Notes under the pieces: generated by a model | What the model was told of the DNA's origin: nothing | What the model saw: only the letters and a program-made list of their open reading frames with translations | Databases searched by the model: none | Shown here: piece after piece, positions 9,497 through 22,500 of the stretch | How the letters are laid out: every line of letters begins with the position of its first letter | Numbering within the stretch: the stretch's first letter is position 1 | Source of the DNA: Colius striatus | Taxonomy: Eukaryota > Chordata > Aves > Coliiformes > Coliidae | Length of the DNA: 64,000 nt | Reading direction: 5' to 3' | NCBI RefSeq assembly: GCF_028858725.1 | Contig: NC_084773.1 | Span: forward strand, 4,516,350-4,580,349 | Translations under genes and position numbers: made by a program

Positions 9497-10525
9497 TCTT
9501 TTTTTTTCTCTTTTTCTCTTTAATTTTTAAAAAAAAACGTTTATTTTTTTCCAACAGTGCCCAGGTGTGGAGCAGCCCGGAGCAGCCGGCGGCCCGCAGC
9601 AGCCGAGGCCATCCCAGCACTGCTCCTAAGAAGGACTCGAGGCAAAGAGACAGCACCATGCTACGCAGACACCCCACCCTCGCCAAAACACCTCGCAGGG
9701 ACGGGGTGGGGGGCACGTTTGCTTCAAAACGACCACCCTCCCACCCCCGGGGCTGGCGGTGTGGGGCCTGGCTCGCCCCCCCGCACGTAGCCGTGGGTAC
9801 CCCGGGCCAGTCCGACCCCACCGGTGACTATTTGTGATGCGTGAGAAAAATAAGATTTCTTTGATTAAAAACAAACAAAAAAAGAATTAAAAAAGAAAAG
9901 AATCAAACCCTGAACCAAGCAGCTGATCCCTCCCCTCAGGAGGAGGAGGAGGAGGCTGGCTGTCCTCCCCCTCAGCAGCCCGGCTCGCAGCAGCACAGCG
10001 CTGCCCTCCCCGTCCCCCAGCTACACCCCCAGCTTTAGGTAAACAGCAGATTAAATGTAAAAACTTAAAACATCGGCTTCAGAAAGTCCCTTGAATTTAA
10101 TTGTTTTTAGGCTATCTTTCATGTTACGTCCTGTAGCTAGACACACGTGAATAGAAAAAACAGTACAGTTAGTGTTAAAGGCAAACAGCGGAGACCCAGA
10201 GTGCTACCCCAGTGCTGCCTGCTCCTCCCGCCCCGGCCCGGCCCGCCCCCCGGCCCCGGCCCGCAGCCCAGCCGCCGGGAAGGCGTGTTGCGAGACGAGA
10301 TTTCTTTCTTTTTTTTTCCTCTATGAATAAAATAAAACCAAAGCTTGTTAGGCAAAAATAAAACGAGTGTCCCCCCGAGTCCCGCGAGCGCTCCGGTGCG
10401 GCGGGCGCGGCCGGGGAGGGCCTGCTGGGGTTCTGAGTGTCCCGGCTGGCGAGGGGGCTGCCGGCCCACAGACAGCGCTGGCGTGGGGCTGGAAGCCCCT
10501 TCTCCCCTCGAGAGCCTCCCGTTCA

Positions 10526-13500
10526 TTAAGGGGGGACGTAGGGCGGTGGGGACCTGTATGGGGTCATGTTCTTCGGGCGAGAGCCTTTCCCCTCCATGGG
10601 CGCGGTGAAGGGCGGGGGAGGCTGGTAGGGCGGCGCGTTGGGGTCCTCGTCTTGCAGTGGCGTGTACTCCCCGATGGTGTCCTGGTTGAGCGGCACGGTC
10701 TCCTGCAGGCTCTGGTTGGGGTACTCCGGGGGGGGCAGCGGGGCTTTCTCCTCCTGGAGGATGAGGGGCATGCTGGAGGACGGCGGGGGCTTGGAGTCGT
10801 CAAGCTCGTCGGCAAAGATGATGGGCACGCCTTTCTTTATGAAGGTGGCCTGGTCTTCGATGGTCAGCTTCCCTTTCCTCTTCTTGCGGTAGCAGATCAT
10901 GGCGATGATGCCGGCCACGAGGAGGATGGCGGCCACCACCACGGCGGGGATGACGGTGTGCAGGTACACGTCGTCCTCGCTGCTCTTCTCGGGGTCTTTG
11001 CCCGCCGCCACCGTCGGCGTCGCCTCCGAGATCACCCTTCCGTCCTTCGTCACGGGGATGAACTGGATGTGCCTGCAGCTGCCGGAGCCAACCACCGACA
11101 CGTTCAGGGGCTTGAACTCGGGCTGCAGGACGTTGGAGAAAGCCGGGCTCGGCCCGCCCGAGTCATCCGCGATTTTTTTTGCTCAAAGTCCGGATCTGCT
11201 CCCGGGGACAGGGCTCCAGGGGCAGGGTGTTGTTTGTCCACTCCACTACGATGGAGCCTTTGGCAATATCCTGCACCGTGATGGTGCTGCTGTTCCTGTC
11301 GCCGAAGGCCAGAGCCAGCTTCTTCACCAGCATGATCTTCTTGTTGATGTCGTTCACCACCGCGTTGTGGTCCCCTTCCAGCCTGGCCTTGAACTTCACC
11401 GGGGACTTGTCGCCGTGCGGGCGTTTGTGGACGTGGATTTCAAAGGCATCCACGGCGAAGAGCCCGCCCTTGTCGGTCGCGTACATGAAGTACTCGTGCT
11501 TCCCGATGTGGTTGTGGTCCGGCATGCCGTACATCAGCTGGCTCGTGCTGTTGAACTGCACCCACGAGTTCTCCTCTATCATCTGCTGTTCCTTCAGCTT
11601 CAGGGTCAGCTGCAGTTTGTCAGTGGTGGTATCTTCCTTGTCGTAGAAGGTATCCGATGGTATTTTAACCTCGAAGTAAGTGCCCTCCCACGCGTCCACC
11701 CTGTCGATGTGGTTGGTCAGCTTGGGCGGCTCGTTGGGCTCCCAGGGCCGGGGGACCCCGCTGGCTGTGGTGCGCAGGCGGGTCGGCGGGGAGGCCGTCG
11801 TTAGCTTGGAGATGGGGGACCTGGTGGTGCTGGGGGGCTTTGTTGGACGGGGCGTTTTGGGCCTTCGAGTAGGCCTTCGCGTCGTCGCCGTGGAGGAATC
11901 GGTTGTGGACGGCGTGGCCGGCTTCAGAGTGGAGACTCTGGGTTTCTTGGTGGTAGTTGTGGGCGGCGTGATCACCGCGGTGGGCTCTACGTAGCCAGGC
12001 ATCGTGGGCCGAATTGGCACGGAGGCTGTGCCGGTGCCTTCTGCCACCCTGGTTGGCTGGATGGGTCCCAGAGTGGGCGTCTGGACGATGGGGCCTCTCG
12101 TTCTGATGGTGACTGTCGGCTTCCTCGGCAGCGGAATGTGCTCCCGGACGGGGGGTGCCGTGGTCTCTGTGGGAGGCGCGATGGCGGGCGACGTCGGGGT
12201 GGGCACGATCCGGGTCGGCGGCTCTTGTGCCGCGGTGGTGGGCGGCCCGATGGCGGTCAGCGGCGTCGGGGTGGCGTTGATCTGCCGCCGCATCCTCTTG
12301 GGGAGGTGAGGCTTCTTGTTAGCAATGTGCCAGCCAACAACAGGGTAGCCGAGGTGGGCAGACATGGTTCCCTCCTTAGCTGGAGCCTCTACCTTGCTGA
12401 TGTTGGGGACACTGTTTTGGCTCAGAGAACATCCCAGTTTCCACGAGAGCAAGGCCCCGTTTTCCACCACCTTCTTTGCGTTTCCCGGCCCGGCCATGAA
12501 GGCCGACATATCAAAGAGTCTGTTATTTACAACGGGAACCAACTTCATGTTATGAAGTTCCACCTCCGAGAAGCTTCTCATTCTGTTTAAGAGCTCAATC
12601 CTCTGCTTTGGCGTCATTTTCGTTAAGTCAGCATCCAGAATGACAGTCAGGATGGTGACGGGCTCCTCCGAGCCGCAGACGAACGGCGCCGCGTCGCCCG
12701 CGTCTTGGACGGCCGCTCGCACCGACTGAGGCTCGTTGTGGTCTTCTTGGTGAACCTCGACCGAGAAGACGTTTGCGGTCTGCGGCACGTAGCTGCCGTT
12801 CGGGAAGGGCTGCAGCGTGGTTACCGAGATGTAGTGGACGCCCTTGTCCGTGTCAAGGGGCAGCCCTTCCAGGGAGCTGCTGTGGGCGTTCCAGTGTAGC
12901 CAAGAAGGCAAGGAGTCCTTCCCAGCCTCGGAGATCTACCAAAGGAAAGAAAGAGGGTGTTTTTAGAAGCGCAGCATTAGCACAGGTTCTAGAAAAGTAA
13001 GGCTTAATTTAAAGGATTAAAGGGAAAAAAGAGATCTGAAGTGTTAACAGCTGGGGAAGGAACATCCTGGCCAGAGTGGGACAGCGTGCATCTCCTCTGC
13101 ATGGGGGCAACCATGAGCTCTGCAGGGTACACTGGTCCCAGTGGACTTACAGAGCCTCAAAAGGTCATAAAGTCCTGCAAAGGTCCCTCACCTGCAGGCA
13201 CTGGCTCTCCAGCACTTGCTGTGCAACTGCTACGCACAAGTGGTTCATTATCTCTGAAGGCAGAAGGGAACTTCAAGTCAGGAGGACAGCCACGACACTG
13301 AGGGTGAAGTTACACAACATAGTAGAGTTTATCCAACAAGTACCCTCCTCCCTCTCCTTCTTCTTCCTCTCCCATCTCGCTCCTTTACTCACCTGATCGC
13401 ACCTGTAAGCCCAATACTCCTGCAGCTCAGCAGAACATGTTTTCACTGTTAATGCTCATCTTTATCCCTCTGCCCTCAGCAGCTGGGCTGAGCTGGAAGG

Positions 13501-16500
13501 GCCAGAAGCTGACAAACTCCAGCCCAGAGTCCCCTGCTTGGCTGGAGCACACCAGCTCTTAACAAGCAGCAGCAAGTCCCACGTGCTGCGGAGCTGCTTG
13601 GAACAGGACGTCCCCCTGCGCTGCCACAGGAATGTCACGCCGGGGCTGAAGGAGGGAGCGAAGCCCATCACCCCTGCATGGGCAGGCAGGATGTGGCACA
13701 GGGCTGGGGCACTGCTGGATGCCACACCAGACATGCCAGCCCAGCTTTGTATGCAGAGTCACTTAAAATGGAGGATTTCACTTCCATGTAGCTTACTTCT
13801 GCAAGCTACAAACAACAGGCGGCTTCAGCCCGGGCTCTGGGTACCTCAGGGCTCCCAACACATGCCTTACTACTACTTTGAGGTCAACAGCAACACTTTT
13901 TTCTTTGCATGACTTGTGGCAGAGATTAGTGAGGTGCAGTCTGAGAGCACAGACCTTCTCTTCACACCCCACGGCCTGACAGCAGGGGCAACGCAGCAAC
14001 CACAGCATTTCTACACACTGCAGAGGAGCAAGTCTGCAGTACCCTCACTGGCTGCCTTCTCTTCCCAGTTTATCCATTTGTGCCCTTCTGAGCCCACCCT
14101 CCTCTTCCTCCTTCCTTCCTACCTAGCCCAGCTCCAGACCCTGGGGGTCTCCTGCCCCTTTTGCTCATGCAGAGAAGACCCTGGTTCTCTCCAGGATGTC
14201 ACCAGCCATGACTGACATGCTGAAATACCACAGGCCAGGAGACTCCTGCCTCCTGCCCTGGGCTGTCACTGAGGGTGGATAACCAAACCCCTCATTCCCA
14301 GCAGCTGGGGTCTGTCTGTCTGCACTATACCCACTCTGACCCCAAGGGACAGCAGAGACACCGGGGCTGTGTGGTGGAAGGGGTGACCCTGACAGCTCGG
14401 TGGGCTGCGACGTGTCCCAGGGATGTACGTTTCACAGGGTGAGTAACCTGAGCTTTGCCACTTCCTTGGTGTTTGAAAAGTGCCCTGGCTGGGCTTTCTA
14501 GAGCTTGCCATGAAGCATCTCTCCCCTATACTCTGAGGAAATGGGATGTCTTGGGGTCTTCAGCCACATTTCACAGGCTGGTCGAGGCTTTGGGCTCACT
14601 GCAGTCCAGCACAGAGCCACGCTCCAGCTCCTCTCCTGAAGGGCTGCTTTGGTTACTCTGCAATTCTGTAAAGCTCATGCATATTTCATAATTTACCCAA
14701 ATGCAAAGCTGGGTGAGGAGCTCTGCGAGGAAACCTGCCTGGCAGCAGCGAACCCGCGTGCGGCAGAGCTGGAGCTGGGCTTGCCTGACCTGCCCAACCG
14801 CAGGCCCTGCCTGGAGAGCCCCGGGGCGCACAGACTGATGCCCAGTGCTGCAGGGCTGGGCACACCCCCGAGCCTTGGCCATCTCTCCCACCCCGCCGGC
14901 TGGATTCAGGCTCACAGACTCCCTCCCTCTCCCCCTGCCCAGTTTTGGCACAGTGAAGGGTCTGGATGCACAGCTCTGAAGGGGTAACACAGGACCCGAA
15001 AGTCTTTTGGCGAAAGCAGCATGAAAAAGCCTTTGTGCCAGAGGGTTTCGGTCACGACCACACGGGCAACACCCTCATTCCACTTCTCCGGGGAGGATCG
15101 GCCCTGCTTTCAGCCAGCCTGGACAAGCTGGAGAGCACATCATGAGACACGCTGGGTACAATTTATGGAGCAGAGTTTAAAGCTGTTAGCACAGCTTTTA
15201 GTTAACTCCTCAGCAGCAATGGCCCAGAGCAGGAAATTAAGACTCCTGCTCACACCAGCTGGAGAAGGCCACCCCACGGGCCCTGCAACCTGATGTATCC
15301 CATCCCAGCTGAGACATGAACATCCCCTTCTCAAGACCCTGCCCCTGGGCCTTGCTGTCTGCCCACGGGTCTGGCAGAAAACAGCAGGTTTTGGCAGGGC
15401 TGCTGCGTGCACTCACCCCACAGCACGGCAAGAACAGGAGCTGCTTTTAGCCCAGCTGGCGCAAAGGAAAAGCAGCCCTTCACCTGAGGTGGGCAGAGGC
15501 AGGCCAGCCTCCCTCCTGGGGGACAAAGGACCAAATTGTCCTTCCTTGGCACCACTTCTGCCAAGAGAGAAGAAAGACAGGGTCTACTTGGGCCCAGCCA
15601 GAAGAACTGACCTGCACTTGTATTCCTTTTAAAATCTCCAAACCCAGAGATGCCAGGACAGTGCCCAGTGCAACCCGGCACTTACGTCAGCAGGAGCTGG
15701 ATGGTGCCACTCTTTATCCCCTTGTGCCAGAATTAGCTGCTAACCTGCCCGCTGGGGAGGAGGAAGGGCAGGGCTGCTAGCAACAGAAACACAAGGAGCC
15801 AGGACAAAGCTGCAGCGTTACCCAGGCTTACACCATCAAGGAGAATAAAAAGTTTAACAGTGAGTGGTTAAATGCAGCCTGAATGGGCAATGTCAGGCTG
15901 CAGCTGGAACAAATCTCCCTCTTCTGCACACCCTGCCCTTAATTACAGCACCACACAGAGCTTCCCTGCCAGAGCGGCCTGGCTGCTGCTCCCTCCTCCC
16001 CACCATGGCCCATGACTTGAGGAGGAGAGGTACATGTGTTACCTTTCATCTCATGTCACAAAGGTGACTCTCTCTTCCATCACATGTGCTCCTGCCCTGT
16101 GACAGCCAGCCTCACTTAGGAAAGGCAGCCAACCCCACGCACATTTCTTGCTTCGAAATCCATTTTGAACCTGCACTTCACATGTGAGCTCATGTTCTAA
16201 AGGGCCCATGTTAAAAAAAAAAACAAAAGGAACTGCAGCTAGACAGATTCACCCTAAAAACTGGGCTCTCCTGAAAAACAAAAACAGGCCAGGAGTCACC
16301 TGCCGGGACCACTTGTTCCAGCAGGGATGCGATGCCTGCAACACACTTATAAACCCACTCAAACTTGATTTTAAAAGAGCTGAGATGGTTCAGTGGCATC
16401 CAGCATGCAAAGAGATGTGAACTCTTTCTAAGGGTTCCACAAGAGCTGATTAAGAAAATCAAACTCGTGTGTATGAGTCCAGTGAAATGCAGGAAGATGC

Positions 16501-19500
16501 CTGTGCCTCCCCTGGGAAATCTCTGGGAAGGCAACAGGTCACAAGCTTCCAGGCCAAGGCTCTGCTTTAAACAGAGCTACTGCCCTGGCAGCAGCATTCA
16601 TCCATGTTTGTGTGACAAAGGAAGAGCCCAGTAAGATCAGAGCAGATAATCAAAGCAGTTATTGGGCTGAAGAGAGGTGCTCGCTCCTCCTAAATGAAGG
16701 CTAACCGGTGGGGCCAGGCAGTAGTTGCTGTTTGTGGAGGCAGGAAACCCAGAGAGGTCTGGACTCTGTTCTAGCAGTGTTTCCTTCAAATATTGCTTCA
16801 AAAGGGTATTTGTGATGGCTACACATGGTTAATGATTTGGGGTCTCTAGCTTTCATGTAAACTTGCCCCAGTTTCCTATGTACGCAATAAGTATCAGCCC
16901 TGAGCCCTGCCATTTCCCTCAAGGGCTCTGACTGGTTTCAAAATAACTCAGGAAAGAAAAAGGCTGTCTTTGTTTACCCATTATTGGAGATAATTGTAAA
17001 TGAATGCTTATCAGCTAAAGATGACACAAGCCTGGCAGTGTACTGAGGACCATTAAAAACTCAGCCCCGTTTGCCATTTTAAACACATACAGTGGTCTGG
17101 CTGGTTATGGAGACCCTGTTCAGAAAGTCCTTTTGGATACACATGGCCTGTTATTTTTAGGCCAGCCAAGCGCAGTCAGCTCATGAAAGAAGATAGTTCA
17201 GTTTGATTTGTTTTTTCCAATGGAGATCTTAAAGCCCTGTAGCCAAGAAGACAAAGATAGGCAAAGGAGCAGTGAGCAAAACTGCTGCCTCAGAGGGAAT
17301 TCAGGCAGAAACTGCCTTCTGGTCTAGGAGAGTGCCCTCTAATCCTCCAAGTATTTAGTCTTCCTCCTGCTAAATCCTCCAAAAATGAGGGATAGAGTCC
17401 TTTGCCATGAGACAGGTACCGTAGGATCCTGCCCTGGGTCTCCCCATGGCACGCTGCTATGAAATCCTCCTGGCTCTGATGGGATCTCCCCAGCCCATGC
17501 TGCCAGACCTTCCTGTGGGCAGCAGCAGGAGCCATGGACTCTGATCCTTCCTGCACCCTTTCACATCACTCCTAAAAAAAATCCCTGACTGCTTTTGGGC
17601 AGGGCTGACCATGGGTACTCCTGTAGCTCTGCCAAATCTCCCCCTGCCCCCCTCCCCTCCCTGTGCCCAGCTGTTGCTAAGAGACAGACCCCTGGCGAGG
17701 GATTTCATCTGGAGTATAATTACTGATGACAATTTACCGTACCACAGACTCCCCTTCTGGGTTGCTCCTGCAGCATTACTCTAACATACATGGTCAGTAA
17801 TGAAAAACACCCCTTTCTGAGCCCTCTCTACATTGGAACAGAAGGCAAGCTGAACTGTGCTCAAGCTGACTGACCTAACCGGTGTTAAACCCAGTCTGCA
17901 GCACTCAGGTTTCTGAAAGCAATTAACCAGTGGGCAGGGGAAAGAAAATGGAAATTCAAACGCAATTCAAATGCAAATATAACTGCAGAGAAAGAGTCAA
18001 ACGTAAGCTGTTTGCCCAGGCAAAGCCCAAGCTTCATCTTAACCCCTGGCTAATGCAGCAGCACCAGGAGGTTTTGTCGGCAGCAGAACAGTCTGTCTCA
18101 GCCCCAAATCCGATATGTGGACAGGTAGAATTGGTTTCAGATCCACGGGCACTGCAGTGATTTATGGTGCTGGTGCAGCTGACCCATAGCCCAGAGAAGA
18201 GATGAGAACATGAAGCCTGCAGGCTCTGAGTCAGAGGATGGAATCCTCCTTCTGGGAGGTAGGCTCTGCCCCTGGGTCCCTTGGCTGTGTTCCACCTCTC
18301 CAGAGGCAGAGCTAGTGACTGCAGGCCTGGAGTGTGTTGACAGCCAAGCTGTGCAGGCTGTCCCAGACAGGTCCAGAGGCTGCTGCATTGGGTCAGGGAA
18401 CATAATGACTTGAGGCAAGGGCTGGACAACCTCAGATCAAAAAGAACAAGAGACCAGAGACTCTGGCCCCAAAGGAAAGCCCTGACAGCGAAGCTTGCCT
18501 GTATGCAGTCTGGAGATGATGCGAGGAGGAGCCTCCAATCTCACATCCCTCCTCCCTCCTTTCCTCAAATACATCAGAACTGCAAACTAGGACATCAGAC
18601 AGGCCTTGCCTGCAAACACAAGGCCCAGAAAACAGTGGTGAAAGGAGGATGGGCAGCTCAGAGCCTTCTGCTTACTGGGCACAGCTACGGAGCACCACGC
18701 AGTGCTGTGCTAGGGGAAAGCTCAGTCTGAAGAAAGGGAAGTTGCATCTGGCTTGGCACAGTGAGCAGGGAGGAATCACAGCACATGCTGTCCCCTCAGA
18801 GGGGACTGCAATACCTGTAAGGGCTTTTGGGTATCCTCAGCAGACAGTGCTCTTCTGAGCTGTTGCATGCCTTGGACGAAAGCTGCAGGAACTCACAGAC
18901 AAAAACAAGCTGCTCCAGGACATTTCATGTAGATGCATCTGCCCCTGAGTCTAAAAACAGCCCAGAGACTTCACTGGCTCTCAGAAGTACGTCAGCCTCA
19001 GTGACCTGAGTCTTCGTTACCAGCAGGAGCTCGCCATCTCTGCTCAGAGACCGAAAGATGTGTGGGAACAGCTGGTAATTGGTGCTTCCTTTGTGCACAG
19101 GGTAGGTCAGGATGGTTAAACTAGACCCTCATTTCGTCTGGTCCCAGCAAAAGCCCTGCAAAGCTCTTCCTGCATGTCTCTGTGCACTGAAGCTGTGGCC
19201 TTAAAAAAGAAACCTAAAGAAAATGAAACCTTTCGGCTTGGAAAGCTGAGCTGAGAGACAACGAGGCTGTGGATGCTGTATCACAGATCCTGGCCCCAAA
19301 CTTCAGGTTCAAACTTCAGCCCCTGAAGGACCAGGTGGTGAAGATACTTGAAGTAGCTGCACTGCTTTTCCAACCAAGTCGTTTACACGCCTGCTGCTCA
19401 GCTGCATTTTCCAGCCATGCAAGAGGCAAGCACAGCCTCATGCAGAGCAAGCCAGCCCCGCTCCGTGGCAGCTGCAAGCACGTGGCTGAGCTGCACACAC

Positions 19501-22500
19501 AGCCTGTCTGCCCCAAGACCAGGCTTGCTCTCCCCAGCTTCTTCACCACCAGGAAAATGGCTTCACGGGGCGCAGGCCAAGCGGCTACACCCCGCTCATG
19601 CCACCCTCACATACTCCTGCCATGACGGCTTCTTTTCCAGATGCGCCTCTGCGTTCGCTATAAGGGCACTATTCAGCGTCCCACTCTGCCTGGGCAAGGG
19701 AACACAACAGCTGTTTCACTGGGAGGTCACTACAAAACATTGAGTGTCCCGAGAAATCCTCCTTTCATCGGCCCATGCAAGCAGCTTGGAAGGATTTGTT
19801 TAGCCTTATTGTTGGAGCGGGAAGGCGCAGCCCGCCCGCGCCGGGGCCGGGGTCAGCACGGGCTGCCCACACCCCGCTTTCTCCCTTGTTTGGGGGGCGA
19901 GCGCGGGGCAGGAAAAGCCTCAAGCAGCTTGAAACACAAAGTTCAGTCGGGCTCCTCTTTCAGTGTGACTTTTTATAAGCGAAAGGCCAAAGGGAAGCAA
20001 AAATACCACACGGCAGGGATGCCAAGTGCTGGGGGTTAGTACCGCTGCCGCGCAGCTCGCCGGCACCAGCAATTTATTGCTGCCATCAGCAGATTGCTGG
20101 CAGGCCAGCGTTCGGGGCTGTGGCATGGACAGGAGAGCAGGATCCCACAGCCTCAGGCCAGCTTCTTCCCAGGACTCTCCTTACCGTCGTGTTCCTCAGC
20201 CTCCCCGGATGCTCAGAGCAACAGCCCGTAAGAGCAGGACAAAACAAGGCACTTCCCAGCCCGACTGAAAAGCTGGTTTATAATTAGATTGAGTCACATT
20301 TTCCACTCCCTCCAGATTCAGAGCTTGTTACTAAGCACACATTGAAAATGCCAAATTGCCCGACTCTGTCTCACTGCAGGAAAAAGATAAGCGGCCCCCT
20401 CGGCCCCCCAGCTGAAATCTTATCAGCTCATCTTATCACTAAGATGGCAGCAGTGGCAGCTCAGCAAAGCCCTGCCCACGGCGTCCTTTGCCTGGACCTG
20501 TTCCAGGCACTGCCATTTATCCCACACACTCCCCTCTGAACAGCACCTGTTGCTGTGCTTTCTGGTTAGTCCAAGAAAACTGGGACCCCCGGGATGAGGC
20601 AAAGCTCAAATGCTTTGGATGTGGAGAACCTTTTAAGATACCCAGCGTGATGACACAGCTCCTCAGGAGCTTGTCTTCCTCCTTTGAGAAATGCCACTTT
20701 AATAAAACTCACATTCAGTTAAAGCTCTGTGAAACAAGAATCACTGCAAGAGACAAACAGCACAGGCACTTGGTAGTGGTCTCCCCTGAAGTTGTGCGTG
20801 CCCCGCTGACAGGGGCTGGTGGCTGACAGCCAGCCCTCTGCTGTTGGGTTGGAGCAGGGCTGGGGTGTGTAGCACAGCCCTGACAGCAGGTGCTGGATGG
20901 CAGGGCTCCTGCAACCCCAGCTCTGCACGTCCTGTTTATAGAACGAGGTCCCTAAAGCCTGATGAGAGCAAAGCTGTTCAATAAAGGCCACTTCAACAGA
21001 CGGCAAATAGAACAACCATTGGAAAAGTCAGGCTCCTGATTGGAAAGCAAGATTCCCTTTTGCCTGGGTTAATATCCAACGCTCCAGCAACCCCCCAAAC
21101 CCGCTGCACTGCGTACATCAGCTGTGCCAGCTAAGTCAGTAGTTCTAATCACTTTGCTCCCAGCCGTGTTTGCACACAGCAACAGCTTTTTGGGGCCTCC
21201 TCCACGTGTTTTATCAGTCTTCCCAACAAAGCCCCGGTGAGCCAGTGCACTTCAAACCCAACAATAATCACCAGCAAAGAGACAGCCCAGAAGGGTCAGA
21301 CTTACCTGTGCTCACCTGAGAGCTTCACCTTACATCAGCTAACAAATCTAGAGCAGACCTGCTCTGAGGGATCCATCCCATAACTAACACCACTGGGATG
21401 AAGGCAGGTCAGCAGCTCTATGTTATCTCCAAGGAAGACACAGCAGATCAGCTGCTCATGCAGGGATGTGCCTTGGGACCAGGAGCTTCTCTCCTTCCAG
21501 CATACTTGATAGACCCATCTAAAACAAAGCCATTAAATTGCATGCCTGGGGGCATTTAGAGTGCTGGACTGTGCAACGGCTCGAATACCTTCTGAGTACA
21601 CTTGCAGTAATTAGAGGGAACTGGATTTATCCCTGCATCCCACAGGAAAGAAGGCATTGCCTCAGTGGTGACCCAAGTGCAGTGCCTGGTGTTTCTGGAG
21701 AGGTGTTTGCAGCCCAGCTGTCTCCTTTTCAATGCATCTGGCCTAGAGAAACACCATCACAGCCTCTAGCCCACAGATCAGAGCCAGAGAGTCCTTCTTC
21801 CAGACTTGGAGATGCCAGATGCTTCTGCACCAAGTCAGACCAATGTCCTGCATGCAGGATTAGGGTGATCACCACAAAAATGCCCTCTTTTGTGTGGTTT
21901 TTCTTTCACTGGCCAAGGCCAGTGTCAGCTTTCCCAATGTGTGGCAGGGTATCATCACTGGTGGGATGAGTATCATCCCTGGTAAGCGGCGAGCCACACA
22001 GTGCAACAACCACCATCCCAAAGGCTGATGCAGGTGTTGCCAGTGTCAGTGCCACTGTCCTCACCAGATGATTTGTGTCCTCACCTGGACAGCAATGGGA
22101 GGCTTAGATTTTCATCCAAGAAAGATGGGACAGCCTTAGGAGATGGGACTAGCAGAACTCATGGAGACCAAGATCAGCACTGCAAAATCAACCATCACGC
22201 ACCTCACCTAACGTCCCCTTCTGGGACCTCAACAACTGCAACCAAAACACCAATCTACAGACCTGGATATTTCAGCTGACGGCAAGACATCAGAGCCAAA
22301 GTAAAGGCAAATATGGAGAGGCAAACAATTGTAGGCTATATCAAAACAAGGTTATTTATGGAAGAGAAAAGGAAGTTTTGATGCCTTTATACAAGGCTCT
22401 GGTAACACTTCATCTGGAGTATTTTGTATAGCTGTGGTCATGCAAACGTAAGAGAAATAAACTCAAGCTGGAAGAGGTACAGGAGACAGCTACAAAGATG

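Larger units (their letters stand above)
9010..10525 (-). other. DAG1: DAG1 3' untranslated region
   Basis: About 1.5 kb between the DAG1 stop codon and the AATAAA at 9026-9031. It contains AT-rich stretches (for example 9360-9440 and 9830-9900), a run of 17 C on the plus strand (G on the transcript) at 9480-9496 next to T-rich DNA, and several possible internal poly(A) signals. No open frame here resembles a protein. Confidence 0.7.

Noticed and set aside
11179-12590. Long open frames on the plus strand opposite the DAG1 coding exon
   Set aside because: They are shadows of the Thr/Pro-rich, GC-biased DAG1 exon and match no protein.
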